Positions 1-8,688 of a stretch of DNA of 64,000 nucleotides are shown in pieces. Position numbers and translations under genes: made by a program. The stretch comes from Chitinophaga skermanii. GTDB taxonomy: Bacteria > Bacteroidota > Bacteroidia > Chitinophagales > Chitinophagaceae. Position 1 is the stretch's first letter. Every line of letters begins with the position of its first letter. The stretch covers positions 248,001 through 312,000 of the forward strand of contig NZ_QLLL01000001.1 of assembly GCF_003259335.1 (NCBI RefSeq). The letters run 5' to 3'. Below the pieces are notes generated by a model. The model was not told the DNA's origin and did not search any database. It saw only the letters and a list, made by a program, of their open reading frames with translations.

Positions 1-836
1 ATAAACTGAAGTCCCGCGAGAAAGAGCTAACGACAGATTTGACCAAGAAAATCAAAGATGCCCAGAAAGTTCAAACAGCCATCCGCGCTGTAATCCGCAA
101 AGAGATTGAAGATGCTCGTAAGAAAGCCGAAGCAGAAGAACTAGCCCGTAAGAAAGCCGCTGCTGCTGAAGCAGAAAGAAAACGAATCGCTGCTGCAGAA
201 GAAGCCCGTAGAGTAGCTGCCGCAAAAGCTGCTGCTGCGAATGCCGCCAAAGAAGCTGCTGCTAACAATAATAACCATACCGTGGTAAAAGAAGCTACTG
301 CACAGAAGCCGCCTGAGCCGAAAGTAGAGCAACCTAAACCACAAGAAAAAGATCCGGAAGATACCAAACCAGCTAGGGCTGTAAACGTACTCGAAGCAAC
401 ACCAGAAGCAGCTGCCCTAGGCGAAAGCTTCGAAGCCAACAAAGGCAAATTGCCTTGGCCAATGGCGTCTGGTATTATTACTGGTTACTTCGGCCCGCAA
501 AAGCACCCTGTTATCGAAACTATTACAATCAACCACCAAGGTTTGATCTTCTCCACTCCCAAAAATGAACCCGTACGCACTATCTTCGACGGGGAAGTGA
601 GAAAGATCTTTGCTGCCGACGGATCAGGATACGTTGTAATTATCAAACATGGCCAGTACTTCACCAACTACGTACACGTACAATCTTTACGCGTTAAATC
701 CGGGGATATGGTAAAAACCGGCCAAGTAATTGGTACTGCCAGCACCAACGAAGAAGATAACCGCGGTGAATTCGAGTTACAGATTTGGAAAAGCGTACAG
801 CTTCAAAACCCAATCCTGTGGTTAAAACGTAAATAA
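1..836 (+). CDS. EnvC-like murein hydrolase activator, 3' part
   Basis: The reading frame is open to the window edge, so the gene starts upstream. The visible part begins with a long Ala/Lys/Glu-rich coiled coil (to about codon 90), then a Pro/Lys-rich linker, then a C-terminal LytM/M23-like domain of about 130 residues. Of the usual zinc ligands, the first motif reads NHQGLIF (the His is kept but the Asp is lost) and the final HxH is replaced by EFELQI. The domain should therefore not hydrolyse peptidoglycan. Coiled coil plus degenerate LytM is the EnvC layout, whose members activate amidases at the division septum from the periplasm. The activator role is inferred from the family; the missing ligands are seen directly. 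A strong terminator follows. Confidence 0.85.
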   Translation, partial: KLKSREKELTTDLTKKIKDAQKVQTAIRAVIRKEIEDARKKAEAEELARKKAAAAEAERKRIAAAEEARRVAAAKAAAANAAKEAAANNNNHTVVKEATAQKPPEPKVEQPKPQEKDPEDTKPARAVNVLEATPEAAALGESFEANKGKLPWPMASGIITGYFGPQKHPVIETITINHQGLIFSTPKNEPVRTIFDGEVRKIFAADGSGYVVIIKHGQYFTNYVHVQSLRVKSGDMVKTGQVIGTASTNEEDNRGEFELQIWKSVQLQNPILWLKRK

Positions 837-857
837 TCATTTTATACATAATAAGAA

Positions 858-889
858 AGCCGTCTCTTTACATAGAGACGGCTTTTTTT
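858..889 (+). terminator. Intrinsic terminator after envC-like gene
   Basis: Perfect 10-bp stem AGCCGTCTCT/AGAGACGGCT (858-867 and 874-883) with a 6-nt loop, followed by seven T. Confidence 0.9.
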
Positions 890-944
890 ATGCCTGTTAT
901 TTACCTATTAGGAACATATTATGCCAATGTGTTCAGCAAGTATG

Positions 945-1095
945 TTCCATGTTATTTCCATGTAGTTTCTGGCTAAATCCATGTAGTTTCCATGTAAACT
1001 CCATGTAATTTCATATCCTCACCCTATCTATACCCTATCTCAAGCCTATCCTAAGCCTATCTCAAGCCTATCTCCACCCTATCCCCTTCCCTATT
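945..1095. repeat. 11-nt-period degenerate repeat array (spacer 1)
   Basis: CCATG occurs at 947, 958, 979, 990 and 1001. CCTAT follows at 1023, 1034, 1045, 1056, 1067, 1078 and 1090. Nearly every step is 11 nt, and the two halves are in phase with each other (1001 to 1023 is 22). The unit drifts from a form like TTTCCATGTAA to one like AAGCCTATCTC. The array fills the spacer between two converging terminators (envC-like and bshA). No open frame or dyad symmetry explains it, and 11 is not a multiple of 3. Function unknown. Confidence 0.85.
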
Positions 1096-1131
1096 TATGC
1101 ATTTATAATTACCTATAAACCAGTGTAATAT

Positions 1132-1168
1132 AAAAAAAGAGGTCGCCATATTGCTATGGCGACCTCTT
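1132..1168 (-). terminator. Intrinsic terminator of bshA
   Basis: Perfect 14-bp stem at 1137-1150 and 1155-1168 (AAGAGGTCGCCATA and its complement) with a TTGC loop. A run of A at 1132-1138 gives the U-tract on the minus strand. Confidence 0.9.
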
Positions 1169-1183
1169 CTAAGAGTTTGAATA

Positions 1184-2326
1184 TTAGGCCATTACAGGCT
1201 TTACGCCTTGTACAACACGCTCATATAGCTTCTCGTACTCGGGAATAATGTTGTCGATATGGAAACGTTGTGCTTGTTTATAGGCGCCTTCACGGAGGTG
1301 TTCCAATAATGCCGGGTTGGAAAGTACTTCTATAGCATGTTTGGCCATAGCATCTACATCTCCTACATTGCTTGTGAATCCTGTTTCGCCATCAATATTA
1401 ATCTCTGGCAAACCACCCGCGTTACTCGATAATACGGGTACATGCGAGGCCATGGCTTCCAATGCCGCCAAACCAAAGCTCTCATAATCAGACGGTAATA
1501 AGAATAAATCTGCAATCGACATTACATCTTCCAACTGCTCCTGCTTACCCACAAAACGTACATCGTCGCACAAATTCAAAGAACGACACATACATTCAAT
1601 CGATGGGCGATCAGGACCGTCACCCACTAATAAAAGCTTCGCAGGCATTACATCACGCACTTTCTTAAAGGCATTTACCACGTCGGGTACGCGTTTTACC
1701 TTGCGGAAGTTAGATACGTGTAACAAAATTTTCTCGCCGTTAGGGGCAATCGCCTTCCTAAATTGAGGCATATCGCGTCGGCGGAACCTTTGTGTATCTA
1801 CGAAGTTGTAAATCACCTCGATATCCTTCGTAATAGGGAACGATTTATATGTTTCCTCGCGCAAGTTGTTAGAAACAGCCGTAATAGCATCGGACTCGTT
1901 GATCGAGAAGGTAACAACGGGTTCGTATGTTTTATCCTTGCCTACCAACGTAATATCGGTACCATGGAGGGTTGTGATAAACGGAACACGTTTACCGTGC
2001 GTTGCCGCAATTTGCTTCGCCAAATAGGCTGTAGATGCATGCGGAATAGCGTAATGTACGTGTAAAAGATCCAACTTCTGGTTCAAAATTACATCCACCA
2101 TGGTGCTGCTAAGCGCAGATTCATAAGGTGGAAAGTCGAATAAGGGATAGGTTGGAACTTGAACTTCGTGGTAAAAAATATTGGCGTGAAAAGCGTTTAA
2201 TCGAACGGGTTGCTGGTAAGTAATGAAATGAACCATATGTCCTTTATCGGCCAGCGCTTTCCCTAGTTCTGTCGCTAATACGCCGCTACCGCCATAAGTG
2301 GGATAGCACACAATTCCTATATTCAT
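1184..2326 (-). CDS. bshA: N-acetyl-alpha-D-glucosaminyl L-malate synthase (bacillithiol step 1)
   Basis: A 380-residue GT4 glycosyltransferase. The start was set at the ATG giving MNIGIVCYPTYGGSG, which is the family N-terminus; the frame extends 36 codons further upstream but that stretch is not conserved-looking. Visible BshA motifs are YPTYGGSGVLATELG, LHGTDITLVG and a C-terminal ESFGLAALEAM, the GT4 E-x7-E type motif that contacts the UDP-sugar. The enzyme transfers GlcNAc from UDP-GlcNAc to L-malate in the cytosol, the first step towards bacillithiol. No bshB or bshC is in the window. It is divergent from the M28 peptidase gene. Confidence 0.93.
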   Translation of the reverse strand: MNIGIVCYPTYGGSGVLATELGKALADKGHMVHFITYQQPVRLNAFHANIFYHEVQVPTYPLFDFPPYESALSSTMVDVILNQKLDLLHVHYAIPHASTAYLAKQIAATHGKRVPFITTLHGTDITLVGKDKTYEPVVTFSINESDAITAVSNNLREETYKSFPITKDIEVIYNFVDTQRFRRRDMPQFRKAIAPNGEKILLHVSNFRKVKRVPDVVNAFKKVRDVMPAKLLLVGDGPDRPSIECMCRSLNLCDDVRFVGKQEQLEDVMSIADLFLLPSDYESFGLAALEAMASHVPVLSSNAGGLPEINIDGETGFTSNVGDVDAMAKHAIEVLSNPALLEHLREGAYKQAQRFHIDNIIPEYEKLYERVVQGVKPVMA

Positions 2327-2502
2327 TAATAATCTGTTTAATCTTCCTTTTAATAGATTTCTCTTCCTAATGAGGGGAATGACTCGCAATGGGCTTCCGG
2401 GAAATTTACAACTAAGGTAGTGTACAAATTTCATTTGGAGCGTTCACAAATCTCATTAATTTGTAATAGCAATTTAAATGACTAGTTTTAAATTTAAATT
2501 AA

Positions 2503-3885
2503 ATGCTTATGAAGAAGTATTTACTCCTCTTCCTGTGTTGTGGGAGTATTGTAGGGGCGAATGCGCAAGCCAACCGCGATTCGCTCGTTATTAGGCAAGT
2601 AGCCGACGAAATTTTAGCCAACGGTAAAGCCTACGAAGACCTTAGAGTATTAACAAAAACCATTGGTGGCCGCCTAGCCGGTTCTCCGCAGATGGTGAAA
2701 GCTGAGCAATGGGGTGCAGCTACTTTACGTGCTGCCGGTGCCGATACCGTGTATTTCCAAGAATGCATGGTGCCACATTGGGTACGTGGAGAGAAAGAGC
2801 AAGCCAAAATTATTTCGAATCGCCGCGATTTTATTCCCCCGTTGAATATATTAGCCCTGGGTAATTCCGTAGGTACCGGTGCCAAAGGGGTAACGGCAGG
2901 TGTAATTGAGGTGAAGTCGTTTGATGAATTAGAAGCGAAAAAGGATCAAATCAAAGGTAAAATCGTTTTCTATAACTATGCCTTCAAGTCCAATTTCGTT
3001 AAAACCTTCCATTCTTACGGCGATGCTGTAAAGTTCCGTGGATCGGGTGCCAGCAGGGCAGCGAAATATGGTGCCGTTGCGGTCATTGTACGTTCTATGT
3101 CGCACAGTACCGATAACAACCCGCATACAGGTTCCGTAAATTATGATACCACCCAACCGAAAATTCCAGCAGTAGCCATCGGTTTACAAGATGCTGATCG
3201 TCTCAGTACCCGTGTAGCCAACGACCCATCTGCCAAAGTATATATCCGTACGATGTGCCAGAAGTTGCCAGATACAATTGGTCATAACGTAATTGGCGAA
3301 ATCCGTGGTGCTAAATACCCGGATGAGTTCGTTACGGTAGGCGGACACTTAGATTCGTGGGATGTATGCGAAGGCGCGCACGACGATGGTGCCGGCTGTG
3401 TACAATCGATCGAAATCTTACGTACTTTCAAAAAATTGGGTATTCAACCACAACGCACCTTGCGCGTGGTATTATTTGCGAACGAAGAAAATGGCGGTCG
3501 TGGCGGTGCGAAATATGCAGAAATAGCGAAAGCTAAGAATGAAAAGCATGTATTTGCCTTAGAAAGCGATGCAGGTGGTTTTACACCTCGTGGCTTTATG
3601 TTAGAATGCACGCCAGAACAACGCGCGAAATTGGTGTCGTTTAAACCCTTACTTTTACCATACGGTGCATACGATTTCGATGAAGTAGGTGGCGGGGTTG
3701 ACGTAGGATTTTTACACCGTGCATTGGGCACTCCAATGGGCGAACTTTCCCCTGATTCACAACGTTATTTCGATATTCACCACGCAGCTAGCGACGTATT
3801 CGAAAATGTAAACAGGCGAGAATTGTTGCTTGGAGCGGTAAATATGGCTGGGTTGATATATTTGGTAGATCAATACGGACTATAA
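2503..3885 (+). CDS. Secreted M28 family zinc aminopeptidase with PA domain
   Basis: 460 residues. The N-terminus is a signal peptide ending near GANAQA; ATG 2509 (MKKYLL) is an equally good start. A PA-type insert lies at about residues 110-250. The M28 catalytic core follows: GGHLDSWD with H282 and D284, the bridging Asp in AHDDGAG (about 294), the Glu pair in ANEENGG, the Asp in ESDAGG, and a late His in HHAASD. This is the layout of carboxypeptidase Q-like and bacterial M28 aminopeptidases, which remove residues from short peptides outside the cytoplasm. Substrate is not predictable. The downstream small gene starts 25 nt after the stop. Confidence 0.88.
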   Translation: MLMKKYLLLFLCCGSIVGANAQANRDSLVIRQVADEILANGKAYEDLRVLTKTIGGRLAGSPQMVKAEQWGAATLRAAGADTVYFQECMVPHWVRGEKEQAKIISNRRDFIPPLNILALGNSVGTGAKGVTAGVIEVKSFDELEAKKDQIKGKIVFYNYAFKSNFVKTFHSYGDAVKFRGSGASRAAKYGAVAVIVRSMSHSTDNNPHTGSVNYDTTQPKIPAVAIGLQDADRLSTRVANDPSAKVYIRTMCQKLPDTIGHNVIGEIRGAKYPDEFVTVGGHLDSWDVCEGAHDDGAGCVQSIEILRTFKKLGIQPQRTLRVVLFANEENGGRGGAKYAEIAKAKNEKHVFALESDAGGFTPRGFMLECTPEQRAKLVSFKPLLLPYGAYDFDEVGGGVDVGFLHRALGTPMGELSPDSQRYFDIHHAASDVFENVNRRELLLGAVNMAGLIYLVDQYGL

Positions 3886-3910
3886 AAGCAAGTTTATATT
3901 CAACTATTAT

Positions 3911-4306
3911 ATGCGTAAATTCCTATTTTTCGTAATCGGCGGTATTGTGTTAATCTTCACAATATTCTTTATTTACAAATACTTGTACGTATATGCCGAC
4001 GGCTCAAAAGCAGGCGAACTCAACTACTTCGCAAAGAAAGGCTATATGTTCAAAACCTACGAAGGCCGCCTGATCCAATCAGGTTTCCGCGGTAGGCAAC
4101 CGAACACATTGCAATCAAACGAGTTCACCTTCTCAGTAGTCGACGAAAAAGTAGCCCAAAAACTACTCCGCTGTAGCGGCAAACAAGTAGAAGTACATTA
4201 TAAACAATACCTAGGTGCATTACCATGGCGTGGATATAGTGTGTATATAGTAGATAGTATATTGTCTGTTACAGATCCTTTGACTTTGGAGAAGGAACAA
4301 CTATAA
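3911..4306 (+). CDS. Small membrane-anchored conserved protein
   Basis: 131 residues. One N-terminal transmembrane segment (about residues 5-25, then KYLYVYADGS) is followed by a compact extracytoplasmic domain containing KTYEGRLIQSGFRG and a TFSVVDEKVAQKL segment. Similar small Bacteroidota proteins exist and have sometimes been mislabelled as 6-phosphogluconate dehydrogenase; no dehydrogenase motif is present here. It follows the M28 peptidase closely and may be co-transcribed. Function unknown. Confidence 0.75.
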   Translation: MRKFLFFVIGGIVLIFTIFFIYKYLYVYADGSKAGELNYFAKKGYMFKTYEGRLIQSGFRGRQPNTLQSNEFTFSVVDEKVAQKLLRCSGKQVEVHYKQYLGALPWRGYSVYIVDSILSVTDPLTLEKEQL

Positions 4307-4327
4307 TTGAGATATTCCCTTATAAAA

Positions 4328-4365
4328 CGAAAGCCTTTCCAATTTAGGGAAGGCTTTCGCATTTA
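4328..4365 (+). terminator. Terminator-like hairpin
   Basis: 13-bp stem with one G-T pair (4328-4340 and 4347-4359, CGAAAGCCTTTCC) and a 6-nt loop. The T-tract is weak (CATTTAT). The rest of the spacer to 4529 shows no gene. Confidence 0.65.
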
Positions 4366-4529
4366 TAGAAATCTTTTAAATAACCAGTGAATGCTCCCCT
4401 ATTAAGTATTCCTACCAAGCTAAGATGTTGCCCCTATTCTGCTCGGCAGCGCAGGAGTACGATAGTTAATCACGGCTCCGCGTAGAGATCCTCCTTTCTT
4501 TAAAGAAGCAAAGAAATTAACACAGGTAG

Positions 4530-5240
4530 TTATGCATGTAACAGGAATATCGCTGGTCTTTTATGTAAATCCACCTTGTTCATATCCATTTTCCATTCTT
4601 TCACCGTCAATGTGCGAATAAACTCTGTTGGGCCTGTAAGGTCAACAGCTACGCACAACCGTGTACTATCCTTACAATGCTGCAGGATATCTTGTACTAC
4701 TTGGTTATTACGGTAAGGTGTTTCAATGAAAACGATAGTTTGATCGCGTTTTTGCGAGGTGGCTTCTAGGTCTTTAATAGTTTTGCCGCGTTCTGGGTTT
4801 TTAACGGGTAAATAGCCTGTAAACTGGAAGTTCTGGCCATTCATCCCGGAGGCCATTAAGGCGAGGAGAATGGAGTTAGGACCCACCATAGGTATAACAG
4901 TAGCACGCACTTGGTGAGCTACTTGCACAATTAGGTTGCCGGGATCGGCGATGGCTGGACATCCCGCTTCACTGATAATGCCAATATCGGTTCCTTCTAG
5001 CAAGAGCTTCTTAGCCAATGCAAGATCGGGTGCATGGTTTTCATGCATGAGATGCAGCTGTAACTCGTCGATATTGATATTTCTATCGAGTGCTTTTAAG
5101 AAACGGCGTGCTGTACGTTCATTTTCCACGTAAAATACACGTAGTTTTTGCACAGTTTCAGTGATGTACGCGGGTAAAGAGAACAACGCGTCGGCGCTTA
5201 AAACGGTGGGTACTAAGTATACTTTTCCTAACTGCTTCAT
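4530..5240 (-). CDS. RsmI-like SAM-dependent tetrapyrrole-methylase-fold methyltransferase
   Basis: 236 residues from the ATG giving MKQLGKVYLVPT; its ATG overlaps the upstream stop as ATGA (5237-5240). The SAM-binding tetrapyrrole methylase fold is recognisable from GIISEAGCPAIADPGN and VPMVGPNSILLALMASG. Family members include RsmI, which 2'-O-methylates C1402 of 16S rRNA, but this short Bacteroidota form lacks the C-terminal RsmI extension, so the exact target is uncertain. The overlap with the EI24 gene implies translational coupling. Confidence 0.82.
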   Translation of the reverse strand: MKQLGKVYLVPTVLSADALFSLPAYITETVQKLRVFYVENERTARRFLKALDRNINIDELQLHLMHENHAPDLALAKKLLLEGTDIGIISEAGCPAIADPGNLIVQVAHQVRATVIPMVGPNSILLALMASGMNGQNFQFTGYLPVKNPERGKTIKDLEATSQKRDQTIVFIETPYRNNQVVQDILQHCKDSTRLCVAVDLTGPTEFIRTLTVKEWKMDMNKVDLHKRPAIFLLHA

Positions 5241-5989
5241 TTTAGTTTCTGTTGTTGTATGTGGATGGTGGCGGCAATTACCGCGTAACAAGGTGCAATA
5301 ATAGGAATGAAAATCAATATATAGTACACCAAGCCATTGCCTACCGCCATGCCTTTATGTTCACGAATGAAGGCAATACTTTCTTTGATGCTCATTTGTT
5401 TCCTTTCAAAACTATAATCCATCATCGAAAATCCCCAATAAAAGCATTCCACTAACCATGCTACCAAGGGTGTTATTAAACCAACTAACGGAATAAAGGC
5501 TAATATAGATAAAGCCAACATCAACGCCGTTTGATAAACCATGTTACGGAACGATATTTTAATCCCGCGCCAGATGTCTTTTATGAATTGGGAGAAGTTG
5601 AAAGGGAAGTCCTTTCCTTGCATGATGGCCTCTGTTTTCTCACTTAAAAATGCGAAAAGTGGAGAACCTACTATCAAGAAGAAATATTTAAAAAAGGAAA
5701 TGTACAGCAAGAGGGTAATAAGCCGTATACACAACCCGGCCAGTATAAATAAAAAGTTGAGGAAGCTACTGCCCAATGATGCTAACCATTTCTTCAACGG
5801 TAAGAAATTCATCAAAGAATCTACCAATTCACCAATATATCCCCATACAAATACGGCGCCTAAGAAAAATAATGCGCAGTAAATAAGTCCCGGGATAATG
5901 ATCCACTTCCAAAGCTTATGCTGTTTAATAAAGGTATGTGCTTTACCATATGACTGTATTGCACCAAGTACTTCTCTTAAAGAAAACAA
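5237..5989 (-). CDS. EI24 domain (CysZ-like) integral membrane protein
   Basis: 250 residues with four or more hydrophobic segments (about 30-55, 75-120, 150-175, 215-245), matching the EI24/CysZ family. CysZ transports sulfate, but many Bacteroidota EI24 proteins are uncharacterised. The reading frame has no ATG near its start: an in-frame TAA at 6002-6004 bounds it and the only plausible initiator is TTG at 5989 (MFSLREVLGAIQSYGKAH). A TACGTTTG on the minus strand (5999-5992) ends just 2 nt before this TTG, so start and promoter assignment conflict. It overlaps the rsmI-like gene by 4 nt. Confidence 0.8.
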   Translation of the reverse strand: MFSLREVLGAIQSYGKAHTFIKQHKLWKWIIIPGLIYCALFFLGAVFVWGYIGELVDSLMNFLPLKKWLASLGSSFLNFLFILAGLCIRLITLLLYISFFKYFFLIVGSPLFAFLSEKTEAIMQGKDFPFNFSQFIKDIWRGIKISFRNMVYQTALMLALSILAFIPLVGLITPLVAWLVECFYWGFSMMDYSFERKQMSIKESIAFIREHKGMAVGNGLVYYILIFIPIIAPCYAVIAATIHIQQQKLK

Positions 5990-6053
5990 AACAAACGTAT
6001 TTTACTGTGACAGAATATAGGTTATGAATTATAGGTTGAACTAAAAATAGTAA

Positions 6054-6061
6054 TATTTTTG
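6054..6061 (+). promoter_or_regulatory. TAnnTTTG promoter element, mpg
   Basis: TATTTTTG lies only 3 nt before the ATG at 6065. It matches the Bacteroidota -7 element, so transcription would start at or next to the initiation codon. Confidence 0.6.
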
Positions 6062-6064
6062 GTC

Positions 6065-6682
6065 ATGGCTAAATTAGACCGCGCATTCTACTTGCAAGAC
6101 AACGTTGTAAATGTAGCCCGGCAACTGCTAGGTTGTAAAATAGTGACCATGTTCAACGGTGAGCGCACCGCTGGTATTATTGTAGATACAGAAGCCTATA
6201 AAGGTATTACAGATCGTGCTTCGCATGCATTCAATAACCGCCGTACCAATCGTACCGAAAAGATGTATCTCGAAGGTGGTTATGCCTACGTTTATCTCGT
6301 GTACGGTTTGCATCACCTCTTCAATGTAGTAACAAATCAGCAGAATCACCCCGATGGAGTTATGCTACGAGCCATTGAACCCGTGGAAGGAATTGATGTA
6401 ATGTTGAAAAGATGCGGGAAAACGAAGCTGGATTATTCACTTACGAATGGCCCTGGTAGCCTTTCTAAGGCATTAGGGATTACTGTACAGAATGCCGGCG
6501 AAGACTTGACCGGTAACTTGATTTGGATCGAAAAAAATAACAAAACATTACCAAATTCAGCAGTGATGATAACCACCCGGGTAGGTGTAAATTATGCAGG
6601 CGACGATGCTTACTTACCCTATCGCTTCTACATAAAAGATAACCCGTACCGCAGCAAAGCAAAAGGATTGCCCCTCCCCTAA
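6065..6682 (+). CDS. DNA-3-methyladenine glycosylase (AAG/MPG family)
   Basis: 205 residues, the usual length for bacterial Mpg. The ATG at 6065 (MAKLDRAFY) was preferred to the TTG two codons upstream. The family core is clear: GIIVDTEAYKG with the catalytic Glu, SHAFNNRRTNRTEKMYLEGG, YAYVYLVYGLHHLFNVV, and RAIEPVEG. It flips out and excises alkylated purines such as 3-methyladenine, starting base excision repair. Unrelated to the AlkA/Tag helix-hairpin-helix glycosylases. It is divergent from the EI24 gene and converges on porP. Confidence 0.92.
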   Translation: MAKLDRAFYLQDNVVNVARQLLGCKIVTMFNGERTAGIIVDTEAYKGITDRASHAFNNRRTNRTEKMYLEGGYAYVYLVYGLHHLFNVVTNQQNHPDGVMLRAIEPVEGIDVMLKRCGKTKLDYSLTNGPGSLSKALGITVQNAGEDLTGNLIWIEKNNKTLPNSAVMITTRVGVNYAGDDAYLPYRFYIKDNPYRSKAKGLPLP

Positions 6683-6684
6683 AA

Positions 6685-6718
6685 TCAAAAACCGCCCTAC
6701 TAAGAAGGCGGTTTCTAC
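6685..6718. terminator. Shared terminator hairpin between mpg and porP
   Basis: 8-bp stem AAACCGCC/GGCGGTTT (6689-6696 and 6707-6714). A-rich on the left and T-rich on the right, so it can serve both converging genes. Confidence 0.75.
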
Positions 6719-6742
6719 TATGAAATAAGTTCAATATTAATA

Positions 6743-7756
6743 TTAGAAGCGAGGACAATGTTGCCTATAACGACTATTCTCATCACGACGGTGAATGTAG
6801 ATAATCGACAACTCCATACCACCACGGTAGTTAGAAGCGGCACGTAGTGTAGACACGTTGAAGTCGTAGCTTAAACCTACTTGCACGTTTTTAAACTCTA
6901 AACCCACATAAGGGTTTACCGCATCTTTGTAACGATACCAAGCACCTACATAGAAAGTAGTAGGCTCTTCCGGTATACCGTTTACTAAGAAGCCGATAGC
7001 ACCGCCCAAAGCCGTTTCAGTAGCTTGGTTCTGGCGCATATGGTAAGCACTTAAGTGGATACGATTGTATTCGCTGATAGGAAATGAACCACCAGCATGC
7101 ACCGTGTAACGGTAGCTTAAACGGTTGTTATTTTGCCCTAAGAAAGATTCGATAGGTTGTGTGAAGTGATAGTAAGAAGCGCCAAGGTAAGCATTCGCAT
7201 CTTCTCCAATTAAACCATTGTACAATAAACCTACGTTGTAATCCATATAGCCAATGCTAGGATTAGCAATTGATTCACCGCTGGGTAAAGATGGATCGAA
7301 GCCGGTATTACCGATTTGGTTTTCAAAAATCAACTTCGTTTGATCTATACGTTTATTTACCAAAGCCATCTGAACACCCAAACCTAAAGTGTGGTTGCCA
7401 TCAACGTCTAAGGCTTTATGATAGGCAGTACTTAAAGCAGCGTATGTAGTAGTTAAAGCACCGGAACCGGTTTTGTCATACATCGCTAAAATACCTACGC
7501 CCCAAATATCATTATAAGAAATTCTATCCTTCATAATTCCGAAATCAGCTGCTACTGTTCCCGTTACGTAAGGTGATGTAACACTGCTCCATTGTGAGCG
7601 GTAATTACCCGATAACCGGAAATCCCCGGAGAAATAACCGGTAAATGCTGGATTCAAAGTAAGGGGAGAAGCAAAGAATTGCGTGAAATGCGGGTCTTGC
7701 GCTTTTGCAGAAAGCGTAATAAGGATAATGGCTAAAGATAGTAGAACTCGTTTCAT
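6743..7756 (-). CDS. PorP/SprF family type IX secretion membrane protein
   Basis: 337 residues from MKRVLLSLAIILITLSAKAQ, a clear signal peptide; the frame runs 10 codons further upstream. The mature start QDPHFTQFFASPLTLNPAFTG is the hallmark of PorP/SprF proteins. The rest alternates beta strands typical of an outer-membrane barrel. These proteins work with type IX secretion and gliding machinery, often together with a large adhesin. Here it stands alone: no gldKLMN or sprA homologue is nearby, so it may serve a particular cargo rather than be the core component. Confidence 0.9.
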   Translation of the reverse strand: MKRVLLSLAIILITLSAKAQDPHFTQFFASPLTLNPAFTGYFSGDFRLSGNYRSQWSSVTSPYVTGTVAADFGIMKDRISYNDIWGVGILAMYDKTGSGALTTTYAALSTAYHKALDVDGNHTLGLGVQMALVNKRIDQTKLIFENQIGNTGFDPSLPSGESIANPSIGYMDYNVGLLYNGLIGEDANAYLGASYYHFTQPIESFLGQNNNRLSYRYTVHAGGSFPISEYNRIHLSAYHMRQNQATETALGGAIGFLVNGIPEEPTTFYVGAWYRYKDAVNPYVGLEFKNVQVGLSYDFNVSTLRAASNYRGGMELSIIYIHRRDENSRYRQHCPRF

Positions 7757-7880
7757 ACAACAGGTTATAGCATATAGGATAGACACTATATAATGTGAAG
7801 GTAATTAAATAAAATCATATTTCAAATTAAAATTATATAATTATTCTTGTAGGAATGCCTGCCTCCAAATCATATGCATT

Positions 7881-7951
7881 AAAAAACACCGCAAATCGCA
7901 GTTTGTTAACTAATTATATAAAATTAGTCACATTCCTGTTTTGCGGTGTTT
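7881..7951 (-). terminator. Terminator of upp with long nested loop
   Basis: 12-bp perfect stem AAACACCGCAAA/TTTGCGGTGTTT (7884-7895 and 7940-7951) encloses 44 nt that hold a second AT-rich inverted repeat (about 7910-7927). A-run 7881-7886 supplies the U-tract for the minus strand. The remaining spacer (7757-7880) is the upstream region of porP. Confidence 0.75.
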
Positions 7952-7976
7952 CCGTGTATTGCTAAAAATAATATTC

Positions 7977-8633
7977 TTATTGCTGCATCTTAGAACCGAA
8001 TGCCAAATCACCGGCATCGCCCAAGCCTGGTACAATATACCCCTTGGCAGTCAACTCATCGTCAATATCACCGGCCCAGAGGGTCATATTGGCCGTATCT
8101 GCATTTCTTTGTACATATTCGATACCCACAGTGCAAGCAATGGCCGTTACAATGTGAATATGCGATGGTTTGCCAAATTCTACAATGTGCTCAATCGTTT
8201 TCACTAAGGATGCACCTGTAGCCAACATAGGGTCGGATAAAATAAGCACTTTCCCTTCTAAGTTCGGGCAAGAAACATATTCAAGGCTAATATCAAAAGA
8301 ACCATCGCGGTTATGCTTACGGTAAGCGGAAATAAACGCATGATCGGCTTTATCGAAATAATTAGCTAATCCTTCATGTAACGCTAACCCAGCACGTAAA
8401 ATTGTACCAATAACAGGCTGTTCTTTTATGACGTGGCAATTTGCCGAACCCAATGGCGTTTGTACTTCCTTATAGGCGTACGTTAAGGTTTTGCTGATTT
8501 CATATGCAGCTACCTCGCCCAAACGCGCCATGTTCCTACGGAAACGCATGCGATCTGTTTGAATCGATGCATCACGGATTTCACTCAACCACTCTCCTAC
8601 CAAAGAGTTCGTTTCACTCAAATTAATAATCAT
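7977..8633 (-). CDS. upp: Uracil phosphoribosyltransferase
   Basis: 218 residues from the ATG giving MIINLSETNSLVGEWLSEIRD; the frame runs 15 codons further upstream without conserved sequence. The PRPP-binding loop reads VLILSDPMLATGAS, and the uracil-binding C-terminus GYIVPGLGDAGDLAFG is intact. It converts uracil and PRPP to UMP in pyrimidine salvage in the cytosol. Followed by its own terminator and preceded (upstream) by the VWA gene terminator, so it is monocistronic. Confidence 0.93.
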   Translation of the reverse strand: MIINLSETNSLVGEWLSEIRDASIQTDRMRFRRNMARLGEVAAYEISKTLTYAYKEVQTPLGSANCHVIKEQPVIGTILRAGLALHEGLANYFDKADHAFISAYRKHNRDGSFDISLEYVSCPNLEGKVLILSDPMLATGASLVKTIEHIVEFGKPSHIHIVTAIACTVGIEYVQRNADTANMTLWAGDIDDELTAKGYIVPGLGDAGDLAFGSKMQQ

Positions 8634-8688
8634 AAGCTTTGCCTGTTTTGCGCTGCTAAAATAGGACACTTTAGCCATTTAGCCCCAT

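Noticed and set aside
71..448. Ala/Ser-rich minus-strand frame opposite the EnvC coiled coil
   Set aside because: Shadow of the Ala/Glu/Lys-rich coding strand; low-complexity composition without a domain.
945..1095. CRISPR array
   Set aside because: Units are about 11 nt with no unique spacers, no long identical repeats and no cas genes.
4366..4529. A fourth 11-nt array between two converging genes
   Set aside because: A few CCTAT/CCTAC words occur (4398, 4411, 4433) but steps are 13 and 22, too few to call a period.
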